Translations under genes and position numbers: made by a program
Source: Merdiplasma sp964643295
GTDB taxonomy: Bacteria > Bacillota > Clostridia > Lachnospirales > Lachnospiraceae
Assembly: GCA_964643295.1 (NCBI GenBank)
Contig: CAZXSN010000023.1
Coordinates: 1 to 41,052 of the forward strand
Direction of reading: 5' to 3'
Length of the DNA: 41,052 nucleotides
Notes under the pieces: generated by a model
What the model was told of the DNA's origin: nothing
Database searches by the model: none
What the model saw: the letters and a program-made list of their open reading frames with translations, nothing else
In this document: positions 33,364 to 40,879 of the stretch, piece after piece
Position numbering within the stretch: the first letter of the stretch is position 1
How the letters are laid out: each line of letters starts with the position of its first letter

Positions 33364-35380
33364 GCAGGGTTTGCAGCAGGGCGGCACGGTCTTTACAAAC
33401 GAAGTCAGGTTTCAGTTTCGACCGGATGTCCTGGAGGCGCAGTATGACGTATTTCAGGTCGAATGCAGAGAGAATTCCTTTCAGTACGGCTCCAGAATGT
33501 TTGATTCGCAGCTGCTGAACAAAGGTATCTGCTCTCTGGTCTGCAGGCACGAGGAACATCGCCCAATGAATGTTTTTTATGTTCTCATGAACACAGATGC
33601 GGGCAACCGGTATGCTCTGCGCAAAACGCTTTCACCCTTGGAGCAGTCGGAGGATATTGCGATTCAGGATGTGACTTTTCAGGAGCTTTGCGGCAGAGAT
33701 CCCTCTCTGGTAGCGCAGCTTCTGTTAAATACGCTTGGTTCGTATACCGGCTCATTAAGGACCAGCAATTTAACCGGTCATTTCTACTGCTTCTGCACAG
33801 AATGGTTCGACCAGGGCAAAGACGGCTTTATCTTTCGGATTCCGACACTGGAGATTCGTTTTACGCCGGACAACCTGCTTTTGCTTAAGGTACAGACATT
33901 CACGAACAGCCGGCTGCGGAAGTATATCACGTTTGAGAAGAGAAAATTTGAGGAGTATCCGAAATATGTGCTTTCGAAGGATACCCTTCGCCGGAAGCTG
34001 AACGAGGAGAAGGAGGTGTATTTCATTCCGAGGGAGATGGACGGTTACCGGAGCACGATCCCTTTTTTGAATGTGGAGAAACAGAAGGAGTTCCACATTT
34101 CTAAAGTAGGTGTGCTGCATGACGTCTTGGAAAGGTTTCAAAGGAAGTTCGGCGATGCCGCGGTGATTTCGTTCGTATCTGTAGAAAATTACTTTTCCGC
34201 GGATGTGCGCAGCGGGCACAGCCAGATGGAGACATTAAGACCGATGGTGCGGGCGTATTTTGATCGAATTCCTTTGCAGGTCGTAGATGGGGTTCAGGGA
34301 GTGGCTGAAGGCGCTGGCAGAAAGAGCAAGAATACCCTGGCGAAGGAAGCGCTGGCAGAATGGGGGGACACTGATTCGCCAGAGGATCAGAAAGAAGATA
34401 AGAAGAAAGGAACGATGCGGGATTCCAGACACTGGTGTGAGGAATTTGTACAGGCTCTCAAAGAGGAGTATTCCGCGGATGTACCGATCGGCACCAAACT
34501 GGATCCAAATGTGATGAATGTGCAGCTGATCCATAACCGGGCCTATTATCAGGACAATCCGGATGCGGATCCTCATAATCAGGTGCCGGATGGAGTTGTA
34601 GTGCAGCATATCACTTTGGAAGATCTGAAGCCATTCAAAACCAATAAAAGCGAAGTACGTGCGATCATCCAGAATCTGCTGGTGAAGCAGGATCTGAAAG
34701 ACGGGAAAATCCAGTTGTACGACTGGTCGTCTCTGAATCTCCCGGGAGATATGGAGTTTCTGTACTGTCAGCTGGATGAGAGAGAGGACGAGCAGGATGG
34801 AGAATCCGATGGGAGCGAAGAAGCAGATCACAGAAAGAAAGAGTGGGAGAAACGCTATTTTTGCATGAAGATCGCTCCAGATGGAACTTTCAGGATTTCG
34901 GAGGAGACGTTTGACGTGTTTCATCCGGGCGTGTATCAGGACTGCCTGCAGATTTTTGAAGACGACGAGGATAGGCTTGTGAAAGGGATCATCCGGTTTC
35001 CAGACGGCGATGTCAACGTCATTCGTGACACACCGCTGTTTACCCTGCCTAATCTGGATGAGATCGCCTGCCGCATTGACGCCGGAGATGCCCATCTGCG
35101 CAGAATTGGAAACCGGGAAATGCTGGATGCAGTGACGGATATCAATTCGTTTGAGCGGGATGGGATGCTTTATTATTATGTCGGAGTCATTGGCCGTGGT
35201 ATGCGGGACAACGTGCAGAACGCGGCTCGTGTGCGGGAACTTTCCTGTGCGCAAGGGTCGCAGCTGCACTTTCACTTGATCAAAAACCTCATGAATGTCA
35301 TCTTCGTCCGGAATGGGCAGCTGACGGTTTACCCGTTCCCCTTCAAATACCTCCGGGAGTATGCGTTGGCTAATCGGTAA
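33350..35380 (+). CDS. Large partner protein of the helicase-nuclease, family not recognised
   Basis: A 676-residue protein with no signal peptide, membrane helix or textbook motif. The ATG at 33350 is chosen for AAAGGAGGAAAATC directly upstream; it overlaps the helicase by 14 bp, so the two are coupled. The N-terminal half (about 15-300) looks beta-rich (EVRFQFRPDV, FIFRIPTLEIRFTPDNLLLL, ISFVSVENYF). A Lys/Glu/Gly hinge at 320-356 leads to a C-terminal half with VMNVQLIHNRAYYQ (388-401), GVVVQHITLEDL (415-426), YDWSSLNLPGDMEF, an acidic insert at 476-500, and an arginine-rich GRGMRDNVQNAARVREL before the end YPFPFKYLREYALANR. The two-lobed layout and the PFP-hydrophobic end faintly recall prokaryotic Argonaute/PIWI proteins, some of which (PIWI-RE) occur with helicases and restriction-type nucleases. 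That is a guess. It might recognise nucleic acid and recruit the helicase-nuclease. Confidence 0.8.
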   Translation: MNQNEQGLQQGGTVFTNEVRFQFRPDVLEAQYDVFQVECRENSFQYGSRMFDSQLLNKGICSLVCRHEEHRPMNVFYVLMNTDAGNRYALRKTLSPLEQSEDIAIQDVTFQELCGRDPSLVAQLLLNTLGSYTGSLRTSNLTGHFYCFCTEWFDQGKDGFIFRIPTLEIRFTPDNLLLLKVQTFTNSRLRKYITFEKRKFEEYPKYVLSKDTLRRKLNEEKEVYFIPREMDGYRSTIPFLNVEKQKEFHISKVGVLHDVLERFQRKFGDAAVISFVSVENYFSADVRSGHSQMETLRPMVRAYFDRIPLQVVDGVQGVAEGAGRKSKNTLAKEALAEWGDTDSPEDQKEDKKKGTMRDSRHWCEEFVQALKEEYSADVPIGTKLDPNVMNVQLIHNRAYYQDNPDADPHNQVPDGVVVQHITLEDLKPFKTNKSEVRAIIQNLLVKQDLKDGKIQLYDWSSLNLPGDMEFLYCQLDEREDEQDGESDGSEEADHRKKEWEKRYFCMKIAPDGTFRISEETFDVFHPGVYQDCLQIFEDDEDRLVKGIIRFPDGDVNVIRDTPLFTLPNLDEIACRIDAGDAHLRRIGNREMLDAVTDINSFERDGMLYYYVGVIGRGMRDNVQNAARVRELSCAQGSQLHFHLIKNLMNVIFVRNGQLTVYPFPFKYLREYALANR

Positions 35381-35418
35381 AGAAGTTCCGTGTATCGGGC
35401 GCATTCCCATGATCCTGA

Positions 35419-35702
35419 TTACGTCTGTATGGATCCGGATTGGGTATTAAGATGAATTTTCCAGTCCACACGGTAAGGAGTATTTCCATGGTAAGCACAT
35501 TTTCCCTCCGGAGGAAGTGCAGGAACACGGACGGTGACGGTGTAAGCCGGTCTTCGCGGCTGTGAAGAGACCAGGAGCCACCTGGTTTTGATGTATGCCG
35601 GAAATGATACAAGATGCCCCAGGTTCGAGATTCTCTTCCTGAAGGTTTCGCTGTTGCTTCCCGCGTCGCCTAGATGCAGGGGCACCTGGGAAAAAGGTTA
35701 AT
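35419..35702 (-). other. Minus-strand open frame running into the assembly gap, uncertain
   Basis: A minus-strand frame ends at 35419 and stays open back to about 35685, translating to segments such as YRVDWKIHLNTQSG and PALPPEGKCAYHGNTPYR. The opposite edge of the gap (35803-35860) also reads protein-like on the minus strand (AIAGKCTDDIGNQWLIMC). These could be two ends of one gene, perhaps a repeated element that broke the assembly. I cannot identify it, and the plus strand holds nothing better. Confidence 0.25.
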
Positions 35703-35802
35703 NNNNNNNNNNNNNNNNNNNNNNNNNNNNNNNNNNNNNNNNNNNNNNNNNNNNNNNNNNNNNNNNNNNNNNNNNNNNNNNNNNNNNNNNNNNNNNNNNN
35801 NN
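35703..35802. other. Assembly gap of 100 N
   Basis: Exactly 100 undetermined bases, the conventional filler for a gap of unknown size. Gene order across this point rests on scaffolding, not sequence. Confidence 0.99.
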
Positions 35803-35884
35803 CGGCACATGATCAGCCACTGATTTCCGATGTCGTCTGTACACTTTCCGGCTATTGCTGCCCTAGAAGACCTCAGAAAAGGTC

Positions 35885-35913
35885 TTGACAGATTTTGCGT
35901 GGGATGGTATAGT
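35885..35913 (+). promoter_or_regulatory. Sigma-A promoter of the rrf2-nifS-iscU operon
   Basis: TTGACA (35885-35890), 17-bp spacer, TATAGT (35908-35913). The probable transcript start falls inside the palindromic operator just downstream. Confidence 0.88.
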
Positions 35914-35920
35914 TTCCATG

Positions 35921-35945
35921 AATTCCAAGTAAAATAGTCGGAATT
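35921..35945. promoter_or_regulatory. Rrf2-type (CymR-like) operator
   Basis: Inverted repeat AATTCC-N13-GGAATT over 25 bp, 7 bp after the -10 and 13 bp before the regulator gene. Read on the minus strand its half site fits the CymR consensus ATWNNANTNGGAATT exactly; on the plus strand it has one mismatch. This placement indicates autorepression by the regulator it precedes. Confidence 0.75.
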
Positions 35946-35958
35946 GAGAGGTGAGGAC

Positions 35959-36420
35959 ATGAAGCTGTCAACCAGGGGCCGTTACGGCCTGCGGGCGGTG
36001 ATTGACCTGGCAGCCAACAGCGAGAAGGAAAGTGTGCCGTTAAGCGGCATTGCGGCGCGGGAGGGACTCTCAGAAGCCTATTTAGAGCAGCTCATGGCGA
36101 GGCTGAAGAAGGCAGGCCTTGTGGAAAGCAGCCGCGGCGCTTCCGGCGGCTATCGGCTGGCAAGACCGGCATGCGAGATCTCCGTAGGGGATATTTTACG
36201 GGCGCTGGAAGGCAGCCTGGAGGCTGTTCAGTGCGCGGGGTTATCCGATGAAGGATGTCAGGACTCGGATCTGTGTGTTTCCAAGTATGTCTGGCAGCGA
36301 ATTAATGAAAGCATCACGAAGACAGTTGACGAGATCATGTTGGATACCCTGGCAAAGGAAAGCCGGGAGGCGAAACAGAAATACGGCAGTGAGCAGTCTG
36401 CCACCCATAACTGCAGGTAA
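35959..36420 (+). CDS. Rrf2 family transcriptional regulator (IscR/CymR-like)
   Basis: A 153-residue winged-helix regulator of the Rrf2 family. The N-terminus MKLSTRGRYGLRAVIDLA and the wing ESSRGASGGYRLARP are diagnostic. Three cysteines C92-x7-C100-x5-C106 sit where IscR binds its [2Fe-2S] cluster (there x5 and x5), so an iron-sulfur sensor is likely, although the operator resembles that of the cysteine regulator CymR. The ATG at 35959 follows GAGAGGTGAGG; an upstream TTG at 35944 is rejected. It heads the cluster with nifS and iscU, and so should adjust Fe-S or cysteine metabolism to demand. Confidence 0.92.
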   Translation: MKLSTRGRYGLRAVIDLAANSEKESVPLSGIAAREGLSEAYLEQLMARLKKAGLVESSRGASGGYRLARPACEISVGDILRALEGSLEAVQCAGLSDEGCQDSDLCVSKYVWQRINESITKTVDEIMLDTLAKESREAKQKYGSEQSATHNCR

Positions 36421-36503
36421 TCTTTTGACGAATACGGCCTGAAGAATCGAGGCCGCTTAAGAACTGCGGAAACGCAGATTAATGAAAAAGGAGAGATAAA
36501 GGA

Positions 36504-37694
36504 ATGGGAAAGATCATTTATCTGGACAATGCAGCCACGACGAAGACTGCGCCGGAGGTCGTTGAGGCGATGCTGCCTTATTTTTCAGAGCAGTACGGGA
36601 ACGCCTCCACAATCTATGGTCTGGGTCAGCAGAGCAAGGAAGCGATGACGAAGGCCAGGGCTTCGATTGCCAGTCTTTTAGGGGCAAAAACGGAGGAGAT
36701 TTACTTTACGGCCGGCGGCTCTGAGGCGGATAACTGGGCTCTGAAAGCGACGGCGGAAGCCTATGCCGGTAAGGGAAAACATATCATTACCACGAAGATC
36801 GAACACCATGCGGTGCTTCACACCTGCGAATATCTCGAGAAGCAGGGTTTTGAAGTAACGTATCTGGATGTGGATGAAAACGGGATTGTCAAGCTCTCGC
36901 AGTTAGAGGAAGCGATCCGTCCGGATACGATCTTAATCTCTGTGATGTTTGCCAACAATGAGATCGGTACCTTGCAGCCGATTAAGGAAATCGGAGAGAT
37001 TGCTCATGAGCACGGGATCCTCTTTCATACCGATGCGGTGCAGGCGTTTGGCCAGGTGCCGATCAACGTGGATGAGCTTCATATCGACATGTTAAGTTCC
37101 AGCGCCCACAAGCTGCACGGACCGAAGGGGATTGGTTTCCTCTACATCCGCAAGGGAGTTAAAATCCAATCCTTTATCCATGGCGGAGCACAGGAGCGCA
37201 AACGCCGTGCGGGCACCGAGAACATTCCCGCGATCGTGGGCTTCGGCAAGGCGGCGCAGCTGGCTGCGGAAGGCATGGAAGAACGCGCCCGCAAGGAGAC
37301 GGAACTTCGCGATTACCTGATCGAGCGTGTCATGAAGGAGATCCCCTACACCAGACTGAACGGGGATGCGAAGAAGCGTCTGCCGAACAATGCCAATTTC
37401 AGCTTCCAGTTCGTGGAAGGAGAGTCCATGCTGATCATGCTGGATATGGAGGGAATTTGCGGTTCCAGCGGATCTGCCTGCACCTCCGGGTCTTTGGATC
37501 CGTCCCATGTGCTGCTGGCGATCGGGCTGCCGCATGAGATTGCCCATGGGTCCTTGCGCTTAACTTTAAGCGAGGAGACGACGAAGGAAGAGATCGATTT
37601 CACGGTGGAGTCGCTGAAGAAAATCGTTGAGCATCTGCGCAGCATGTCGCCGCTTTACGAGGACTTTGTGAAGAAACAGAAGAAAAATCAGTAA
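36504..37694 (+). CDS. nifS: Cysteine desulfurase, NifS/IscS type
   Basis: A 396-residue PLP enzyme that takes sulfur from cysteine and hands it to the scaffold protein encoded next. It starts IYLDNAATT. The PLP-binding Lys203 is in SSSAHKLHGPKGIG, and the persulfide Cys326 is in SGSACTSGS. HHAVLHTCEYL and the ANNEIGT motif are intact. The start has AAAAAGGAGAGATAAAGG upstream. It lies 83 bp after the regulator and 25 bp before iscU, so all three form one operon. Confidence 0.96.
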   Translation: MGKIIYLDNAATTKTAPEVVEAMLPYFSEQYGNASTIYGLGQQSKEAMTKARASIASLLGAKTEEIYFTAGGSEADNWALKATAEAYAGKGKHIITTKIEHHAVLHTCEYLEKQGFEVTYLDVDENGIVKLSQLEEAIRPDTILISVMFANNEIGTLQPIKEIGEIAHEHGILFHTDAVQAFGQVPINVDELHIDMLSSSAHKLHGPKGIGFLYIRKGVKIQSFIHGGAQERKRRAGTENIPAIVGFGKAAQLAAEGMEERARKETELRDYLIERVMKEIPYTRLNGDAKKRLPNNANFSFQFVEGESMLIMLDMEGICGSSGSACTSGSLDPSHVLLAIGLPHEIAHGSLRLTLSEETTKEEIDFTVESLKKIVEHLRSMSPLYEDFVKKQKKNQ

Positions 37695-37719
37695 GTACAA
37701 TAGAAGACAGGAGAAACGT

Positions 37720-38163
37720 ATGTACAGCGAAAAGGTAATGGACCATTTCCAGCATCCGAGAAACGTCGGGGAGATTGAAAACGCGAGCGGAGTCGGCACC
37801 GTAGGCAATGCCAAATGCGGCGACATCATGCGGATGTATCTGGATATTGATGAGAACGGCATCATTCAGGACTGTAAATTTAAGACCTTTGGCTGCGGCG
37901 CAGCTGTTGCGACCAGCAGCATGGCTACCGAACTGGTAAAGGGAAAAAGCATCCAGGAGGCTTTGGAAGTGACGAACAAGGCGGTGATGGAGGCGCTCGA
38001 CGGGCTTCCTCCCGTGAAAGTGCACTGCTCGCTGCTGGCCGAGGAGGCGATCCATGCGGCGCTCTGGGATTATGCCGAGAAGAACCATATCAAAATCGAG
38101 GGCTTAAAAAAGCCGAAGTCTGATATCCATGAGGGCGAGGAGGACGAGCAGGAGGACTATTAG
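37720..38163 (+). CDS. iscU: Fe-S cluster scaffold protein, IscU/NifU N-terminal type
   Basis: A 147-residue scaffold on which Fe-S clusters are assembled. The three ligand cysteines are present: Cys33 in AKCGD (with Asp35), Cys59 in FGCGAA and Cys103 in VHCSLLAE. The N-terminus YSEKVMDHFQHPRNVG is typical of the clostridial NifU-like group. The C-terminal tail (about 125-147) is acidic and low complexity. AGGAG precedes the ATG at 6 bases. No C-terminal NifU domain is fused. Confidence 0.94.
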   Translation: MYSEKVMDHFQHPRNVGEIENASGVGTVGNAKCGDIMRMYLDIDENGIIQDCKFKTFGCGAAVATSSMATELVKGKSIQEALEVTNKAVMEALDGLPPVKVHCSLLAEEAIHAALWDYAEKNHIKIEGLKKPKSDIHEGEEDEQEDY

Positions 38164-38315
38164 AGCCGCTGCTGAAGCACAAAAGACTTCAGGGGAATCC
38201 TATGATTCAGGAGTTAAAAGGTGATTACGGACTGTTCCGCTGCTTTTAAGCTTTCACAATCCGGTTCAACATTCTTAAATTTTGGGATTCCTTCTTTAAA
38301 ACTCCGCTTATGGTC

Positions 38316-38343
38316 GGTGCTGTGTGCCCAAGCACACAGCACC
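38316..38343. terminator. Perfect 12-bp hairpin between iscU and the PHP gene
   Basis: GGTGCTGTGTGC, loop CCAA, GCACACAGCACC: twelve perfect pairs. It lies between two converging genes and is followed on the plus strand by CCGTTTCTTACC, so it may terminate both. The T tract is weak on either strand, so a dispersed palindromic repeat is an alternative. Confidence 0.6.
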
Positions 38344-38435
38344 CCGTTTCTTACCTCGTTTGGGATGCGTCAACAGGCTTTTTCACCTTTAGCTGCTTTC
38401 AGCCGAAAGTTCAGGCTTTTGAAGCTGTAATCATC

Positions 38436-39242
38436 CTATAAAAGGATCTCCTGCGGCATTCTTTTCTGAAAGATCGTATAATGCGTAAACCCAAGCTTCT
38501 TTAACAGATTTTCGATCACCGGAAAATCATAGGCGATATGCTCCGGGCGGTGCGCATCGGACCCCAGGGTGATTTTCGTCCCTCCCAGTTCCCGGTAGCG
38601 TTTTAACACATCTTCTGCCGGGTTGGGGTGTCCCAGACCGTATTTTAATCCGGCCGTGTTGACCTCCAGGCATTTTTCCTGTTCGATGACATACTCCAGG
38701 ATCGGATCCAGCACAGCAGAGTAGGCCTCATAGGAATAGAAACGGTTGCGGTTGGGACCGTAGCGGACGATGTAATCGAGGTGGGCTACCGTATCGTACT
38801 CCTCCATCGTCATTAAGTTGGAGAGAAGTTCCTCAAAGTAAGCACGGTAGAGCGTATCTTCCGGTGCGGTCTCCCAGATCTGCGGGTAATAGGGATCAAA
38901 CCGTCCGATCAGATGCTGGGAGGCAACCAGAAAATCCAGGGGAAGCCCCGGCAGAAGTTCCTTGTAAGTTTTGGCAAGGTGCGGCTGCATGCCAAGTTCC
39001 AGGCCGATTCGCACATCGATTTTTCCGCGGTACTGCTCTTTCAGGGCGGTAATCTTTGCAAGGTAGGCAGGAATGTCCACCTCAAATCCTTCGTAGGCGG
39101 GCGGGTAGTCCATATCCAGATGTTCCGTAAAGCAGATGGCGGACAGCCCTAAGCGGATGGATTCCTTGATCATACTCTCCATTGGGGCATCAGAATCAGA
39201 GGAAAAGTCAGAATGCAGGTGAAAATCGCAGGTGATAGCCAT
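38436..39242 (-). CDS. PHP-domain phosphatase, histidinol-phosphatase (HisK) type
   Basis: A 268-residue metal-dependent phosphoesterase of the PHP family. Metal ligands are visible in CDFHLHSD (5-12), FTEHLD and, near the C-terminus, LGSDAHRPEHIAYDF. The layout matches HisJ/HisK histidinol-phosphate phosphatases (usual length 260-280). Without other his genes nearby the substrate is uncertain. The ATG follows GGAAAGGACGTTGATTC on the minus strand. It is divergent from gap. Confidence 0.88.
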   Translation of the reverse strand: MAITCDFHLHSDFSSDSDAPMESMIKESIRLGLSAICFTEHLDMDYPPAYEGFEVDIPAYLAKITALKEQYRGKIDVRIGLELGMQPHLAKTYKELLPGLPLDFLVASQHLIGRFDPYYPQIWETAPEDTLYRAYFEELLSNLMTMEEYDTVAHLDYIVRYGPNRNRFYSYEAYSAVLDPILEYVIEQEKCLEVNTAGLKYGLGHPNPAEDVLKRYRELGGTKITLGSDAHRPEHIAYDFPVIENLLKKLGFTHYTIFQKRMPQEILL

Positions 39243-39331
39243 GAATCAACGTCCTTTCCGGGGGTTTTGTCTGGGTCCCTACTGATACTACGAGGATTCT
39301 GCGAAAAAGTCCACTATTTTTTAATTTTCCC

Positions 39332-39360
39332 TTGAATTTTCCCCGCAGATTGGGTACAAT
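39332..39360 (+). promoter_or_regulatory. Sigma-A promoter of gap
   Basis: TTGAAT (39332-39337), exactly 17 bp, TACAAT (39355-39360), about 88 bp before the gap start. Confidence 0.78.
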
Positions 39361-39447
39361 AACAAACAGGTTAAGGGCAGCAGCATTTTCATGTTTCATG
39401 CGCCTTGACGGGAAACCAAAATTTTCAAATTAGGAGGAATGGTTATT

Positions 39448-40282
39448 ATGGCTGTAAAAGTTGCAATCAATGGGTTTGGCCGTATCGGTCGTCTGGCTTT
39501 CAGACAGATGTTCGGTGCAGAAGGCTACGAAGTCGTGGCGATCAACGATCTGACGTCCCCGAAAATGCTGGCACATTTGCTGAAGTACGATTCATCCCAG
39601 GGGAAATATGCTCTGGCTGATACCGTAAGTTCCACCGATGATTCCATCATCGTTGACGGAAAAGAGATCAAGATCTACAAAGAGGCTGACGCCACGAAGC
39701 TTCCGTGGGGCGAACTCGGTGTAGATGTCGTTCTGGAGTGCACCGGTTTCTATACCTCCAAGGACAAGGCATCCGCTCATATCACGGCTGGTGCCCGCAA
39801 GGTTGTGATCTCCGCTCCGGCTGGAAATGATCTGCCCACGATCGTTTATAACGTAAACCACACCACCCTGAAGCCGGAAGACACCGTGATCTCCGCCGCT
39901 TCCTGCACGACCAACTGCCTGGCTCCGATGGCGAAGGCCCTGAACGATTTTGCCCCGATCGAGTCCGGTACAGCGTGTTCCGACCGCGACCGGTTCTACT
40001 ACCATGCTTTTCGCAGTGGTGAACAAGGAAGTTACCGTTGATGAGATCAACGCTGCCATGAAGGCTGCCGGAAACGAGACCTTTGGCTACAACGATGAAG
40101 AGATCGTATCCTCCGACGTGATCGGCATGAGATATGGCTCCCTGTTCGATGCCACCCAGACCATGGTCTGCAAACTGCCGGATGGCAAGTCTGAGGTAGA
40201 GGTTGTTTCCTGGTATGACAATGAGAACTCCTATGTGAGCCAGATGGTCCGCACCATCAAATACTTCTCTGAGCTGGCTTAA
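39448..40282 (+). pseudogene. gap: Glyceraldehyde-3-phosphate dehydrogenase, interrupted by an internal deletion
   Basis: The glycolytic GAPDH gene, broken in this sequence. Residues 1-174 (frame of 39448) run from VKVAINGFGRIGRLAFRQM through the catalytic Cys153 (ASCTTNC) to NDFAPIESG. Then, at about 39970, the rest of the protein (RVPTATGSTTMLFAVVNKE to the stop at 40282, 103 codons) continues in a different frame. Compared with complete GAPDHs, about 62 residues are missing, including the catalytic histidine of the HAYT segment and the RARAAA phosphate-binding region. About 185 bp are gone. A full gene would be about 339 residues, the family's normal size. The start ATG at 39448 follows AGGAGGAATGGTTATT. 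Both flanks are well conserved, so this is a recent deletion or an assembly error. Confidence 0.9.
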
Positions 40283-40321
40283 CTTCAGATAAAAGTATAA
40301 GGAATGGATAGGGTATCAGTT

Positions 40322-40491
40322 TTGGGCGGATATCCCGGTTTCGGGGCGAGCAGATGATATCTGAAAGTGCGGTTCCGGCGTGAACAGATGATATCTGAAA
40401 GTGCGGTTCCGGCGTGAACAGATGGGATCCGGGAATACGGCTTCGGTTTGAACAGACAGGATCCGGAAGCACGGTTCCTGTGCGGACAGAT
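40322..40491. repeat. Five tandem 34-bp repeats downstream of gap
   Basis: Units begin at 40322, 40356, 40390, 40424 and 40458. Units 2 and 3 are identical (34 of 34), and units 1, 4 and 5 are diverged but share the core CGG(T/C)T(T/C) and the ending CAGA(T/C). Each unit is directly joined to the next without spacers. The array lies between the gap stop and its terminator, so it would be transcribed in the 3' untranslated region. Confidence 0.9.
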
Positions 40492-40536
40492 GGAACGTGA
40501 GAGCGCTCAGTTCTGATACTGAATGATGACCTGATT

Positions 40537-40570
40537 AAGGGTCCGGTCGATTTGGGCCGGGCCCTTTTGT
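40537..40570 (+). terminator. Rho-independent terminator of gap
   Basis: A 12-pair stem (two G-T pairs) starting AAGGGTCCGG and closing CCGGGCCCTT, followed by TTGT. It lies 255 bp beyond the gap stop, after the tandem repeats. Confidence 0.85.
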
Positions 40571-40879
40571 ACAGGCACAGGCACGCATTATCCAGGCACG
40601 CATTAGCTCAGGTATGCTTTAGCCGATTTTCAAAGAGAACCTGCCCGGAAAGACAGAATGAGAGGTTCCGCTATATGCGGCTTGGGAATCTGCCGCTGAT
40701 GCTGCATGCACAGGTTCCTTGTACAGACTCATAGAGAAGTTTGCAGATAACGAAGCATGCGTGCTGCATAAGAAGCGGCACAGTGCAATCTGCTGCTGGC
40801 TTGTCTTGCCGATGCAGGATGCGTGCCGCGCTGTGGGCAGGGGGAAACTGCCTCTGCCTGATCAATAAGGAGGAAAAAG
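40571..40879. other. Intergenic region before pgk
   Basis: 309 bp. It contains a 13-bp direct repeat CAGGCACGCATTA (40578-40590 and 40593-40605) and a small hairpin GGCAG-N7-CTGCC just before the pgk ribosome site. No gene or clear promoter could be named. Confidence 0.5.

Noticed and set aside
34235..35410. Long (391-codon) open frame on the minus strand
   Set aside because: It lies wholly antisense to the partner-protein gene, which has the ribosome site and translational coupling. The antisense frame has no initiation signal and no protein-like motif.
40322..40491. CRISPR array
   Set aside because: The 34-bp units are joined directly with no spacers, and no cas genes are present.
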